Positions 1 through 6,558 of a stretch of DNA of 7,324 nt are shown here, piece after piece (positions within the stretch are counted from its first letter, which is position 1; each line of letters opens with the position of its first letter). This DNA is from Bacteroidota bacterium (GTDB taxonomy: Bacteria > Bacteroidota > Bacteroidia > Chitinophagales > Chitinophagaceae), in the NCBI GenBank assembly GCA_029778965.1, contig JAKPBL010000677.1, forward strand, positions 1-7,324. Reading direction: 5' to 3'. The position numbers and the translations under genes were made by a program. Under the pieces are notes generated by a model that was not told the DNA's origin, ran no database searches, and was given only the letters and a program-made list of their open reading frames with translations.

Positions 1-3000
1 GGATGGATATCTACGTCTGCACCTCCCGGTACAACGATCCCCGGCAAAGAAAAAACCTGCTCTACATAAACGAAGGCATCGCCGCCGGTAACGAGCAGCC
101 AGGTATTCCCCGTTTCAAAGAAGCCGCCGCTGAATATGGGCTCGCCGACACCAGCTTCAGCACCCAGGCCGCTTTCTTCGACTACGACAACGACGGCGAC
201 CTCGATATGTACCTGCTGGTTGCCGATAAAATGCAGAACGGTTACCAGCCGAATACTTACCGCACCAAAATAACCGACGGCTCCACTGCCGGCCGCGACC
301 GCCTGTACCGGAACGACAACGGTCATTTTACCGAAGTAGGAAAAGAAGCGGGTATACTGCTTGATGGCTTTGGTCTTGGCGTTACCATTACCGATATCAA
401 CCGCGACGGTTACAAAGACATCTATGTAAGCAACGACTATCTCTCGAACGACCTGCTCTGGATCAATGAAGGCAATGGACATTTTGTGAATGCCGCGCCG
501 GTTTCGTTTAAGCATACCAGTTATAGCGCCATGGGCAACGATGTGCAGGACATCAACAACGACGGCCTCGCCGATATCGTTACGCTCGACATGCTGTCGA
601 AAGACAACTACCGCAAAAAAACCATGTCGCCCCCCGGCAACTATACCAACTATATCTACAACGATTTCTACGACTACGATTACCAGTTTGTGCGCAACAC
701 CCTCCAGCTCAACCAGGGCTCCCGCTTTGACACCCTCGCGGGTACCGGCCGGAAAAAACAGCGCCTGCCCGTTTTCAGCGAAGTCGGGCTGCTGGCCGGC
801 ATCGCCGAAACCGACTGGAGCTGGACGCCCCTGCTGGCCGACTTCGACAACGACGGCTGGCGTGACCTCGTGGTGAGCAACGGCTTTGCACGCGACCTGA
901 GCGACCGCGATTTCCTCGCCTATCGCCCCATGGCCACCAGCCTGCTGTCGAAGCAGGACCTGCTCGCGCAAATTCCTACAGTCAAAATACCCGACTTTGC
1001 CTTCCGTAACAAAGGCGCCTCGGGCGAGCTGGGCTTTGAAGACGTCAGCAGCTCGTGGGGATTCGGCACGCCGTCTTATTCTAACGGTGCCGTATATGCG
1101 GATATCGACAACGACGGCGATCTCGACTGCATCATGAACGCCATCAACGGTCCGGCGCTCGTGTATCGCAACAACAGTGTCGCCGATACCGCTCACCACT
1201 GGCTGCAACTGCAATTCAACGGCGACAGCCTGAACCGGCAGGGATACGGAGCCATCGCCGAACTATACTACGGCGGCCGGCAACAGCTCACAGAGTTCAA
1301 TCCCGTTCGCGGATACCTGTCGGCACAAAGCCAGTATGTGCACCTGGGGCTGGGAACTGCAGCAACCATCGATTCCCTGCTCATCGCCTGGCCCGACGGC
1401 GCAATCCAACTCATTAGGTCTGTAACCGGCAATCAGCGGCTGATCGTTGACCGGCGGAACGCGCATAACCCCGGGATTACAGACCGCTGGACAGCCTATC
1501 CGCCCATTCCGCTGGTGGATATAACCGGGGAAATCGGCCTACGTCTAACGGCGCCCGAAACCGACTATATCGACTTCAACATACAGCGGCTGATCCCCCA
1601 TAAACTATCGCAATACGGCCCCGCGCTGGCCGTGGCCGACATGAACGGCGACGGGCTCGACGATTTTGTACTGGGTGGCGCCAAAGGTTATCCCACGCAA
1701 CTGGCCATCCAGCAACCGGGCGGCAACTTCCGGATACAACCGTTGACCAACGATAAATCAGTGAACGAAACGGAAGACCAGGGCCTGCTCTTTTTCGACG
1801 CCGATGGCGATGGCGACCCCGACCTGTATATAGTGAGCGGCGGCGTGGAAGCCGGCCCGGACGGCCAGGGCTACCGCGACCGGTTATACATCAACAACGG
1901 CAAAGGTCAATTCAGCATTGACACCCTCGCCCTGCCCGTTACCAGCACCAGCGGCATGGCCATCAAAGCAGCAGACATCGATAACGACGGCGACCTCGAC
2001 CTGCTGCGCACCGGCCGCGTTAACCCCGGCCGCTACCCCCTGCCTGTAACGTCGATGCTTATGCGAAACGACAGCCGCGACGGCAAAGCCCGCTTCACTG
2101 CCGTACAGGAACAACTGGCGCCCGATCTCGTCAACGCCGGCATGATCGCCGATGCCATTTTCACCGATTACGACAATGATGGCTGGATGGATATGGTCCT
2201 TTGCCGCGAATGGCAGTCGCTGCTGTTGCTGCACAACAACCAGGGAAAGTTTTCGAATGCAACCGCTGCCAGCGGCATCGCGTCGCACACCGGCTGGTGG
2301 AACAGCATTACCGGCGGTGATTTCGACAACGACGGCGATATCGATTATATCGTTGGCAACAGCGGTACCAACACCATTTACCAGTGCGATTCGGCGCATC
2401 CGCTGGGTATATATGCAGGCGACTTCAACAAAGACGGCCGCTTTGACGCCATACCCACCGTATATTTTGCAGATTCTGCCGGCCAACGGCATGAATACCC
2501 TGCTTTCGGCCGCGATGAAATGATCGAGCAACTCATCGGCCTGCGCAAGAAATTTCCTTACTACCGCGAGTTCGGACGACTGCAACTGAAAGACATCCTG
2601 TCGGAGAATGACCTGCAGTCGGGCACCCGTTATCATATCAGCGAAAGCAGGTCGATGTATATGCGCAACGACGGCGGCGGCAAATTCAGCCTGCAGCCGT
2701 TGCCTGCCGAATCGCAATTCGCCCCGTTGATGGGTTTATTGCCCGCCGATATCAACGGCGACGGCAACCTCGACCTGCTGATCAATGGCAATGACTTCGG
2801 TATGGATATGAATACCGGTCGTTGCGACGCGTTGAATGGGCTCGTGCTGCTGGGCGATGGCAAAGGTCATTTCAGGCCCCTGTCGTTTACCGCCAGCGGG
2901 CTTTATATTCCGGGCGATGGCCGCGCCCTGGCGGGTATACAAATCGACAAAAAAGGATTCGCGGTATTGGCCAGTCAAAACCGCGCACCGGTGCGGGTGT

Positions 3001-3176
3001 TCCGGTCAACATATATCACCCGGCGCATCACTGCGCCCGCAGGCAAACGCAGGGCCGTTGTTAAAGAAGCAGACGGCCGGCAGCGATTGGAAGAGATTTA
3101 CTACGGCAACAGTTTTCTGTCGCAGTCCGCGCCGGGTATCATGATCGCAACGGATGCGGCTGTTGATTGGCAGTAA
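1..3176 (+). CDS. FG-GAP/VCBS repeat protein with ASPIC/UnbV domain (CRTAC1-like), 5'-truncated
   Basis: This is the C-terminal 1057 residues of a large envelope protein. The frame runs off the left edge: bases 1-2 (GG) fit the end of a Trp codon, giving the usual DGWMDIYV context, so the ATG at 3 is internal. Twelve DxDxDG calcium-loop motifs are visible, at residues (counted from base 3) 60, 131, 183, 280, 367, 546, 599, 658, 722, 773, 807 and 916. They form two FG-GAP beta-propeller-like blocks around an ASPIC/UnbV domain at about 398-470, recognised by the GYGA turn, the N-P-V-RGYLSAQS segment and HLGLG. The tail carries YYGNSFLSQS (about 1033-1042), typical of Bacteroidota members. Such proteins are usually exported, often as lipoproteins, and are often found near SusC/SusD genes; none of that is visible here. 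By family memory about 100 residues are missing. The molecular function is unknown; binding of glycans or proteins is inference. Confidence 0.93.
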   Translation, partial: MDIYVCTSRYNDPRQRKNLLYINEGIAAGNEQPGIPRFKEAAAEYGLADTSFSTQAAFFDYDNDGDLDMYLLVADKMQNGYQPNTYRTKITDGSTAGRDRLYRNDNGHFTEVGKEAGILLDGFGLGVTITDINRDGYKDIYVSNDYLSNDLLWINEGNGHFVNAAPVSFKHTSYSAMGNDVQDINNDGLADIVTLDMLSKDNYRKKTMSPPGNYTNYIYNDFYDYDYQFVRNTLQLNQGSRFDTLAGTGRKKQRLPVFSEVGLLAGIAETDWSWTPLLADFDNDGWRDLVVSNGFARDLSDRDFLAYRPMATSLLSKQDLLAQIPTVKIPDFAFRNKGASGELGFEDVSSSWGFGTPSYSNGAVYADIDNDGDLDCIMNAINGPALVYRNNSVADTAHHWLQLQFNGDSLNRQGYGAIAELYYGGRQQLTEFNPVRGYLSAQSQYVHLGLGTAATIDSLLIAWPDGAIQLIRSVTGNQRLIVDRRNAHNPGITDRWTAYPPIPLVDITGEIGLRLTAPETDYIDFNIQRLIPHKLSQYGPALAVADMNGDGLDDFVLGGAKGYPTQLAIQQPGGNFRIQPLTNDKSVNETEDQGLLFFDADGDGDPDLYIVSGGVEAGPDGQGYRDRLYINNGKGQFSIDTLALPVTSTSGMAIKAADIDNDGDLDLLRTGRVNPGRYPLPVTSMLMRNDSRDGKARFTAVQEQLAPDLVNAGMIADAIFTDYDNDGWMDMVLCREWQSLLLLHNNQGKFSNATAASGIASHTGWWNSITGGDFDNDGDIDYIVGNSGTNTIYQCDSAHPLGIYAGDFNKDGRFDAIPTVYFADSAGQRHEYPAFGRDEMIEQLIGLRKKFPYYREFGRLQLKDILSENDLQSGTRYHISESRSMYMRNDGGGKFSLQPLPAESQFAPLMGLLPADINGDGNLDLLINGNDFGMDMNTGRCDALNGLVLLGDGKGHFRPLSFTASGLYIPGDGRALAGIQIDKKGFAVLASQNRAPVRVFRSTYITRRITAPAGKRRAVVKEADGRQRLEEIYYGNSFLSQSAPGIMIATDAAVDWQ

Positions 3177-3181
3177 TGTTT

Positions 3182-3206
3182 ACCCGTCGGGTGGCACCCG
3201 ACGGGT
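3182..3206. repeat. Perfect 11-bp inverted repeat with GGC loop, intergenic
   Basis: Arms 3182-3192 (ACCCGTCGGGT) and 3196-3206 (ACCCGACGGGT) are exact reverse complements around a 3-base GGC loop. The repeat fills most of the 40-bp gap between the FG-GAP gene stop and the glycosyltransferase start. The stem is GC-rich and very stable. No T-run follows on the + strand (GTATATAAAAA does). On the - strand, TTTTTATA precedes the stem rather than following it. It is therefore not a standard intrinsic terminator in either direction. It could be a 3'-end stabiliser of the upstream mRNA, an attenuator, or a copy of a dispersed REP-like palindrome. Confidence 0.85.
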
Positions 3207-3216
3207 GTATATAAAA

Positions 3217-5007
3217 ATGATCGCTCCGACAAACATATTCAGGCTGCTGGTGATATTGGGCGTGCTGGTCAACATCAGCGCGATCAGCGGTATTGTTATG
3301 GAGCCCGATGGGGCGTTGTACGCAGGTATCGCAAAAGGCATGTATTACCGGGGCGACCTGGTGAACCTTTTCGCACGAGGCACCGACTGGCTCGACAAAC
3401 CGCATTTTCCGTTTTGGATGGCTGCTTTTTCTTATGCCCTGTTCGGGGTCAGTTCTTTTGCCTATAAGCTGCCCGCGCTGGTATTCTGGGGTATCGGCGG
3501 ATGGTATTGCTGGGAATATGCCCTGCGCTGGCACGGCCGTACCGTGGCGCAGGTGGCTTTGCTGATCTACCTTACCGCGCTTCACCTGGTGATTTCGAAT
3601 AACGATGTGCGGGCAGAGCCTTACCTGACAGGCATGCTGATCGGCGCTGTATATCATTACCGCAAGGCCCTGACCCAACAATGGACGGAAGTGATCGCAG
3701 GGTCGGCCTGGCTGGCGGCGGCAGTGATGACCAAGGGGATATTTGTAATGATCCCCGTAGGTCTGGGCCTCCTTTGGTTCTGGTGGAAGGGTTCGGGCGA
3801 TGCGCTGATTCCCGATAGCCTGCAGGGCGGCGCACGCGTGGCCGACGGCTGGCAGGGGATTGGCCGTCAATTGCGCCGGCGACGCTGGTGGATAGGCCTT
3901 CTGTTGGTATTTGTTTTCATATTGCCTGAGATATACTGCCTCTGGGCGCAATTCGATGCTCATCCCGAAAAAGAGGTGTTCGGCAGCAAGGGGGTATCGG
4001 GCATTCGGTTCTTTTTCTGGGACAGCCAGTTTGGCCGGTTCCTGAATACCGGCCCCATCAGGGGCTCGGGCGATCCTTTCTTTTTCGTACATACATTGCT
4101 CTGGGCCTTCCTGCCCTGGTCGGTCTGGCTCTACCTCGCGGTGGGGCAATCCTTGTTCCGGCGGCGTTCGCTCGATGCCCTGTGCATGGGTGTAGCGTTT
4201 TCGGCCTTTTTGCTGTTTTCTTTATCGCGGTTCCAGTTACCGCATTATATGAATATCGTCTTCCCTTTTCTGGCGATCATGGTGGCGCAATGGCTGGTGG
4301 AAATGACGGGTAACGCGCAAATCTGGCGGTTTGCAGCCCGCGCGCAGTCGGTCGTGATTATTGTTCTGCTGCTGGCCTGTGCGGCATTATGGGTGGCGAT
4401 GAGCGGCGGCGGTTACTGGTGGGTGTTAGGCTGGATAATACTGGGCGGGGCGCTGGTATGGCTCTGCGCCCGGGGGTTTCTCGACAGCGGCTTGTCGGCC
4501 ATTCATTTGCCGTTGGCCCGTTCACGGCTCTTATTGTCCGGCTACCTGGCCGCACTGACCTTATACGGCTTTCTCAACATGTTTTTTTACCCGGTTTTGC
4601 TGCGGTACCAGGCCGGTACCCAAGCGGCGTTCTGGCTGCAGGCCAACCAGCCCGACGAGCCGGTGCATATCGTAGAGCCGGTATCCTATTCGCTCGATTT
4701 TTATGCTGGCAACCGGGTTTATTACACCGGCATCGAATCGCTGATTATCCAGGCGAGACAAAAACCGCAACTGGTATTCAGCTCACCCGAAACTTTCGAC
4801 AGCCTGCAAGACCGCCGCTGCCGGGTGAAAGTGGAAAAGCGGTTTGCTTTCTTCCCGGTATCGCGCCTGCAGATCGGCTTCCTGCTACCGTCTACGCGGG
4901 CGGAGTATGTACAGGAGCGCTGGCTTGCCTGGGTATCGGCGCCGAGCTTCTTACAGGGCCCCGTTGCTTTTCGCCCCTCGCAAGGAAATATGCTAGTTTT
5001 GTATTAA
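3217..5007 (+). CDS. ArnT/GT39-like polytopic membrane glycosyltransferase
   Basis: This 596-residue integral membrane protein of the GT-C fold probably moves a sugar from a polyprenyl-phosphate carrier to an acceptor on the periplasmic side. Family landmarks appear in order: TM1 at about 8-27; an acidic loop MEPDGALYAGIAK with candidate catalytic Asp31; LDKPHFPFW (59-67), matching the KPP-W motif of ArnT; DVRAEPYL (130-137); a hydrophobic segment with MTKG (167-188); WDSQFGRF then FLPWSVWL (268-305); and SRFQLPHY (337-344), matching the family's SKLPHY. More membrane helices follow to about 463, then a soluble C-terminal domain. The frame is open upstream to an ATG at 3154, but that start would overlap the previous gene and translate the palindrome, so I chose 3217, just before TM1. 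There is no Shine-Dalgarno, only an A-rich leader, which is common in Bacteroidota. The substrate is unknown, so no symbol is given. Confidence 0.9.
   Translation: MIAPTNIFRLLVILGVLVNISAISGIVMEPDGALYAGIAKGMYYRGDLVNLFARGTDWLDKPHFPFWMAAFSYALFGVSSFAYKLPALVFWGIGGWYCWEYALRWHGRTVAQVALLIYLTALHLVISNNDVRAEPYLTGMLIGAVYHYRKALTQQWTEVIAGSAWLAAAVMTKGIFVMIPVGLGLLWFWWKGSGDALIPDSLQGGARVADGWQGIGRQLRRRRWWIGLLLVFVFILPEIYCLWAQFDAHPEKEVFGSKGVSGIRFFFWDSQFGRFLNTGPIRGSGDPFFFVHTLLWAFLPWSVWLYLAVGQSLFRRRSLDALCMGVAFSAFLLFSLSRFQLPHYMNIVFPFLAIMVAQWLVEMTGNAQIWRFAARAQSVVIIVLLLACAALWVAMSGGGYWWVLGWIILGGALVWLCARGFLDSGLSAIHLPLARSRLLLSGYLAALTLYGFLNMFFYPVLLRYQAGTQAAFWLQANQPDEPVHIVEPVSYSLDFYAGNRVYYTGIESLIIQARQKPQLVFSSPETFDSLQDRRCRVKVEKRFAFFPVSRLQIGFLLPSTRAEYVQERWLAWVSAPSFLQGPVAFRPSQGNMLVLY
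4994..5001 (+). promoter_or_regulatory. Bacteroidota -7 promoter element for the lipoprotein gene
   Basis: TAGTTTTG matches the Bacteroidota -7 consensus TAnnTTTG exactly and lies inside the last codons of the glycosyltransferase gene, 17 bases before the ATG at 5019. No TTG -33 element is found at the usual spacing; a T-rich stretch at 4968-4971 is the nearest candidate. Transcription would start around 5005, giving a leader of about 14 bases. The position suggests the lipoprotein gene can be transcribed independently of its upstream neighbour. Confidence 0.45.
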
Positions 5008-5011
5008 AGGA
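5006..5011 (+). promoter_or_regulatory. Shine-Dalgarno-like site fixing the lipoprotein start
   Basis: AAAGGA overlaps the glycosyltransferase stop codon and sits 7 bases before the ATG at 5019. It supports that start over any upstream in-frame codon. The glycosyltransferase and nhaA have no such site. Confidence 0.6.
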
Positions 5012-5018
5012 TTGCTTT

Positions 5019-5882
5019 ATGAGTATTTGCCCGGCCGCAGTACGACATTTTCCGCTGGCGGCTATATTACTAATGGGAGTCGGCTGTAAAAAGGACAAAA
5101 ATCAGCCGCCCGACCCGGTGGATCCGGTGGCAATATGCCAGATCGTTTCCGAAACCAGCGACCAGGCGGATGATCCGTATTCGCTTACCTATGAATACGG
5201 CAACGACGGCCTGTTAAATTCCGTACTCAAACGCAGAACGCCGTCCAATGCCGCTATCGATACCTTGTTCTTTTACGACAACAAAGTACGCCGGTCTGAT
5301 ACCGACGGCGACTGGCTGAGATATGAGTATTCAGCGCCGGTACATGTTACGACAACGGCAATACCCGCCACCGGTAGCCTGGTCAAACACGGCGCCAGCG
5401 GAACCGAAGCCGACTATTATGAATTCGTGTATAGTTACGACAGCCGACAACGGCTGACGAAGATCGATGAAACGACACCTGACTTCGCCGGCGACTATGA
5501 GTGGTCGCTCTCGGTCAGCTATAACGGTGACGGCAATGTGTCGACGCTGCAATTTGGCTTTACTACCGGGCCGGCAATAGCGCCTAAGGTCACGGTGACC
5601 GGTTACGATAAAAAGCCGACACCTTATAGGCCGATTCCCAATTATCGTTTTTTCATGAACAAATACCATTGGAACAATCCGGATGTGGAGGCCCTGATCA
5701 CTGCACTCAGCGTCAATAACCCAACCGGCTATACTGTAGAAACGCCTTTGGGCAGCGGCAACTGCACCATGACTTATACCTATAATGAACAGGGATATCC
5801 TGCTTCGCGGGTGGTCACCGAAAAAAGCGGCAGTACAACGAAGATTAAGAATCAAACGTTTAGCTATTCCTGCAAGGAATAG
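5019..5882 (+). CDS. Predicted lipoprotein with YD-type repeats, unknown function
   Basis: This 287-residue protein has a signal peptide with hydrophobic core FPLAAILLMGVG and a lipobox-like cysteine at residue 23, followed by KKDKNQ and a Pro/Asp-rich linker (30-37). The lipobox is loose (G-V-G-C). Four short repeats of the tyrosine-pair, turn, hydrophobic type follow: about 56-72 (LTYEYGNDGLL), 136-151 (FVYSYDSRQRLTKID), 164-180 (LSVSYNGDGNVSTL) and 251-269 (MTYTYNEQGYPASRV). It ends with TFSYSCKE. This resembles the many Bacteroidota lipoproteins carrying degenerate RHS/YD repeats, which likely fold as stacked beta-hairpins at the cell surface. It is far too short for an RHS toxin and has no core-protease or toxin domain. 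The ATG at 5019 is supported by the ribosome site at 5006 and by the signal peptide beginning there; the frame is open far upstream but only as a shadow of the glycosyltransferase gene. Function is unknown. Confidence 0.85.
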   Translation: MSICPAAVRHFPLAAILLMGVGCKKDKNQPPDPVDPVAICQIVSETSDQADDPYSLTYEYGNDGLLNSVLKRRTPSNAAIDTLFFYDNKVRRSDTDGDWLRYEYSAPVHVTTTAIPATGSLVKHGASGTEADYYEFVYSYDSRQRLTKIDETTPDFAGDYEWSLSVSYNGDGNVSTLQFGFTTGPAIAPKVTVTGYDKKPTPYRPIPNYRFFMNKYHWNNPDVEALITALSVNNPTGYTVETPLGSGNCTMTYTYNEQGYPASRVVTEKSGSTTKIKNQTFSYSCKE

Positions 5883-5930
5883 ATTGTTATTGTTTCTACC
5901 CCCAGCGCGTTAAAAAATACGGTTGCGGGC

Positions 5931-5960
5931 TTGGTGGTTTTGAGAAAACCCCTATTTTTG
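5931..5960 (+). promoter_or_regulatory. Bacteroidota-type promoter of tRNA-Asn
   Basis: A -33 TTG at 5931-5933 and a perfect -7 element TATTTTTG (TAnnTTTG) at 5953-5960 are separated by 19 bp, the spacing typical for the Bacteroidota housekeeping sigma factor. The predicted start near 5964 leaves a leader of about 7 bases before the mature tRNA at 5971. The spacer also holds a 6-bp inverted repeat, GGTTTT (5936-5941) and AAAACC (5945-5950), followed by a T-rich stretch. This could act as a weak terminator for the lipoprotein transcript. Confidence 0.7.
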
Positions 5961-5970
5961 CACCCCGCAT

Positions 5971-6044
5971 TCCTCCTTAGCTCAGTTGGTTAGAGCATCT
6001 GACTGTTAATCAGAGGGTCGCTGGTTCAAGTCCAGCAGGGGGAG
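5971..6044 (+). tRNA. tRNA-Asn (anticodon GTT)
   Basis: A full 74-nt cloverleaf can be folded by eye. The acceptor TCCTCCT pairs with AGGGGGA, with one T-G wobble. The D stem is GCTC/GAGC, the anticodon stem TCTGA/TCAGA with loop CTGTTAA (anticodon GTT at 6005-6007), and the T stem GCTGG/CCAGC with loop TTCAAGT. The discriminator base is G at 6044, as expected for tRNA-Asn. The 3' CCA is not encoded (CTA follows), so it must be added after transcription. Confidence 0.97.
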
Positions 6045-6054
6045 CTAAAAATCA

Positions 6055-6069
6055 ACAACTTACAAAGTC
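6055..6069 (+). repeat. Left copy of a 15-bp near-direct repeat
   Basis: ACAACTTACAAAGTC here matches ACAATTTACAAAGTC at 6486-6500 in 14 of 15 positions. This copy lies just 3' of the tRNA and runs into the terminator stem. The pair brackets the AT-rich gene-poor segment. Its origin is unknown; it could be a recombination scar or chance. Confidence 0.5.
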
Positions 6070-6086
6070 GCTTCGGCGACTTTTTT
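6064..6086 (+). terminator. Intrinsic terminator of tRNA-Asn
   Basis: The 8-bp perfect stem AAAGTCGC (6064-6071) / GCGACTTT (6076-6083) closes a C(TTCG)G tetraloop, an exceptionally stable type, and is followed directly by further T residues (six Ts in all, 6081-6086). It lies 20 bases after the tRNA 3' end. This is a textbook Rho-independent terminator on the + strand. Confidence 0.9.
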
Positions 6087-6090
6087 CATT

Positions 6091-6111
6091 TTTGCCAGTA
6101 ATTTGCCAGTA
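6091..6111. repeat. Tandem repeat of TTTGCCAGTA
   Basis: TTTGCCAGTA occurs at 6091-6100 and again at 6102-6111, an 11-bp period close to one helical turn. The second copy is followed by CTGGGGCAA (6113-6121), an imperfect inverted partner of TTGCCAG. Direct repeats spaced one helical turn apart next to a tRNA 3' end resemble protein-binding sites, for example recombinase arm sites. No protein is known for them here. Confidence 0.6.
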
Positions 6112-6519
6112 GCTGGGGCAACCTTGAAACAAAGAGCAGTTTACTGCATAAAATTACTTTAATTTAATCTAACTACACTCCTGTTTAGCTGATAAAGCTA
6201 TTACGAAAATCTGATGGGAGTTAAAGCAGAAAAAGAGCTGCTCTATTGTCTTGATTCATTCTGTAAAAAAATTTCCGGAAACTAAAGGATCGTACTCTTT
6301 CTTCCTCAAACAAATGGTAAGCAAATGAAGGAAGTTGTTTAAATATCCATAACAACTGTGCTGGATTAGAGGGAAAAAGTCTGAAGAGGCTATTCAATTG
6401 TTTGCGACATCGCTCATAAAATGAAAGTAATTTTTGCAGCCTTATTGAATTGAAAAGCTGACGATGAAAGTTATTTTCAATACGCACAATTTACAAAGTC
6501 ATAAAAAACCTTTAAGGAT
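6112..6519. other. AT-rich intergenic segment without a convincing gene
   Basis: Sampled lines of this stretch are about 28-33% GC, well below both neighbours. Stops are frequent in most frames. The longest open frame is antisense, 6221-6487, 88 codons starting with GTG. It has no ribosome site, no recognisable motif and an AT-driven composition, so I do not call it a gene. Small signals seen are a palindrome GCAGT-TT-ACTGC (6136-6147) and a near-direct repeat, ATGAAAGTAATTTT (6421-6434) versus ATGAAAGTTATTTT (6464-6477), 13 of 14 matching. No integrase, transposase or non-coding RNA family is recognised. Confidence 0.6.
6486..6500 (+). repeat. Right copy of a 15-bp near-direct repeat
   Basis: ACAATTTACAAAGTC is the partner of 6055-6069, offset by 431 bp with one mismatch. 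It lies just upstream of the predicted nhaA promoter element at 6520, where a -33 element would be expected to lie. Confidence 0.5.
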
Positions 6520-6527
6520 TATCTTTG
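6520..6527 (+). promoter_or_regulatory. Bacteroidota -7 promoter element for nhaA
   Basis: TATCTTTG is an exact TAnnTTTG match, 31 bases before the nhaA ATG, implying a leader of roughly 28 bases. A TTG -33 element is absent at 19-bp spacing, so the promoter may be weak or may need an activator. No terminator or gene start lies between it and nhaA. Confidence 0.5.
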
Positions 6528-6558
6528 TCCATTTCGTATTTATACACTGATCATAAGC

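Noticed and set aside
1884..2717. Long open frame on the - strand (277 codons) opposite the FG-GAP gene
   Set aside because: Its Ala/Val-rich, repetitive composition mirrors the DxDxDG-coding repeats on the other strand. There is no motif, ribosome site or promoter.
3154..3216. Upstream ATG as the start of the glycosyltransferase
   Set aside because: It would overlap the preceding gene by 23 bases and add 21 polar, palindrome-encoded residues before the first membrane helix. The ATG at 3217 fits the family better.
3139..4149. Long open frame on the - strand (336 codons) opposite the glycosyltransferase
   Set aside because: It lies opposite a gene with clear family motifs. Its predicted protein is rich in Pro, Gln, His and Arg, with no domain, and part of it is the translated palindrome. 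It is a by-product of high-GC codon use.
4389..5018. In-frame extension of the lipoprotein gene by 210 codons upstream
   Set aside because: The extension is a shadow of the glycosyltransferase gene. The signal peptide, ribosome site and promoter all point to 5019.
5019..5882. YD-type repeats as part of an RHS/polymorphic toxin
   Set aside because: There are only four weak repeats in a 287-residue lipoprotein, with no RHS core, toxin domain or adjacent immunity gene.
6136..6147. GCAGT-TT-ACTGC palindrome as an operator or terminator
   Set aside because: The stem is only 5 bp with a 2-base loop, there is no T-run, and it is distant from any gene start. It is likely chance.
6221..6487. Possible small - strand gene of 88 codons in the AT-rich segment
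   Set aside because: It has a GTG start with no ribosome site, no recognisable motif, and a Phe/Leu/Arg-rich product expected from AT-rich DNA. A decayed gene cannot be excluded, and a protein search could settle it.
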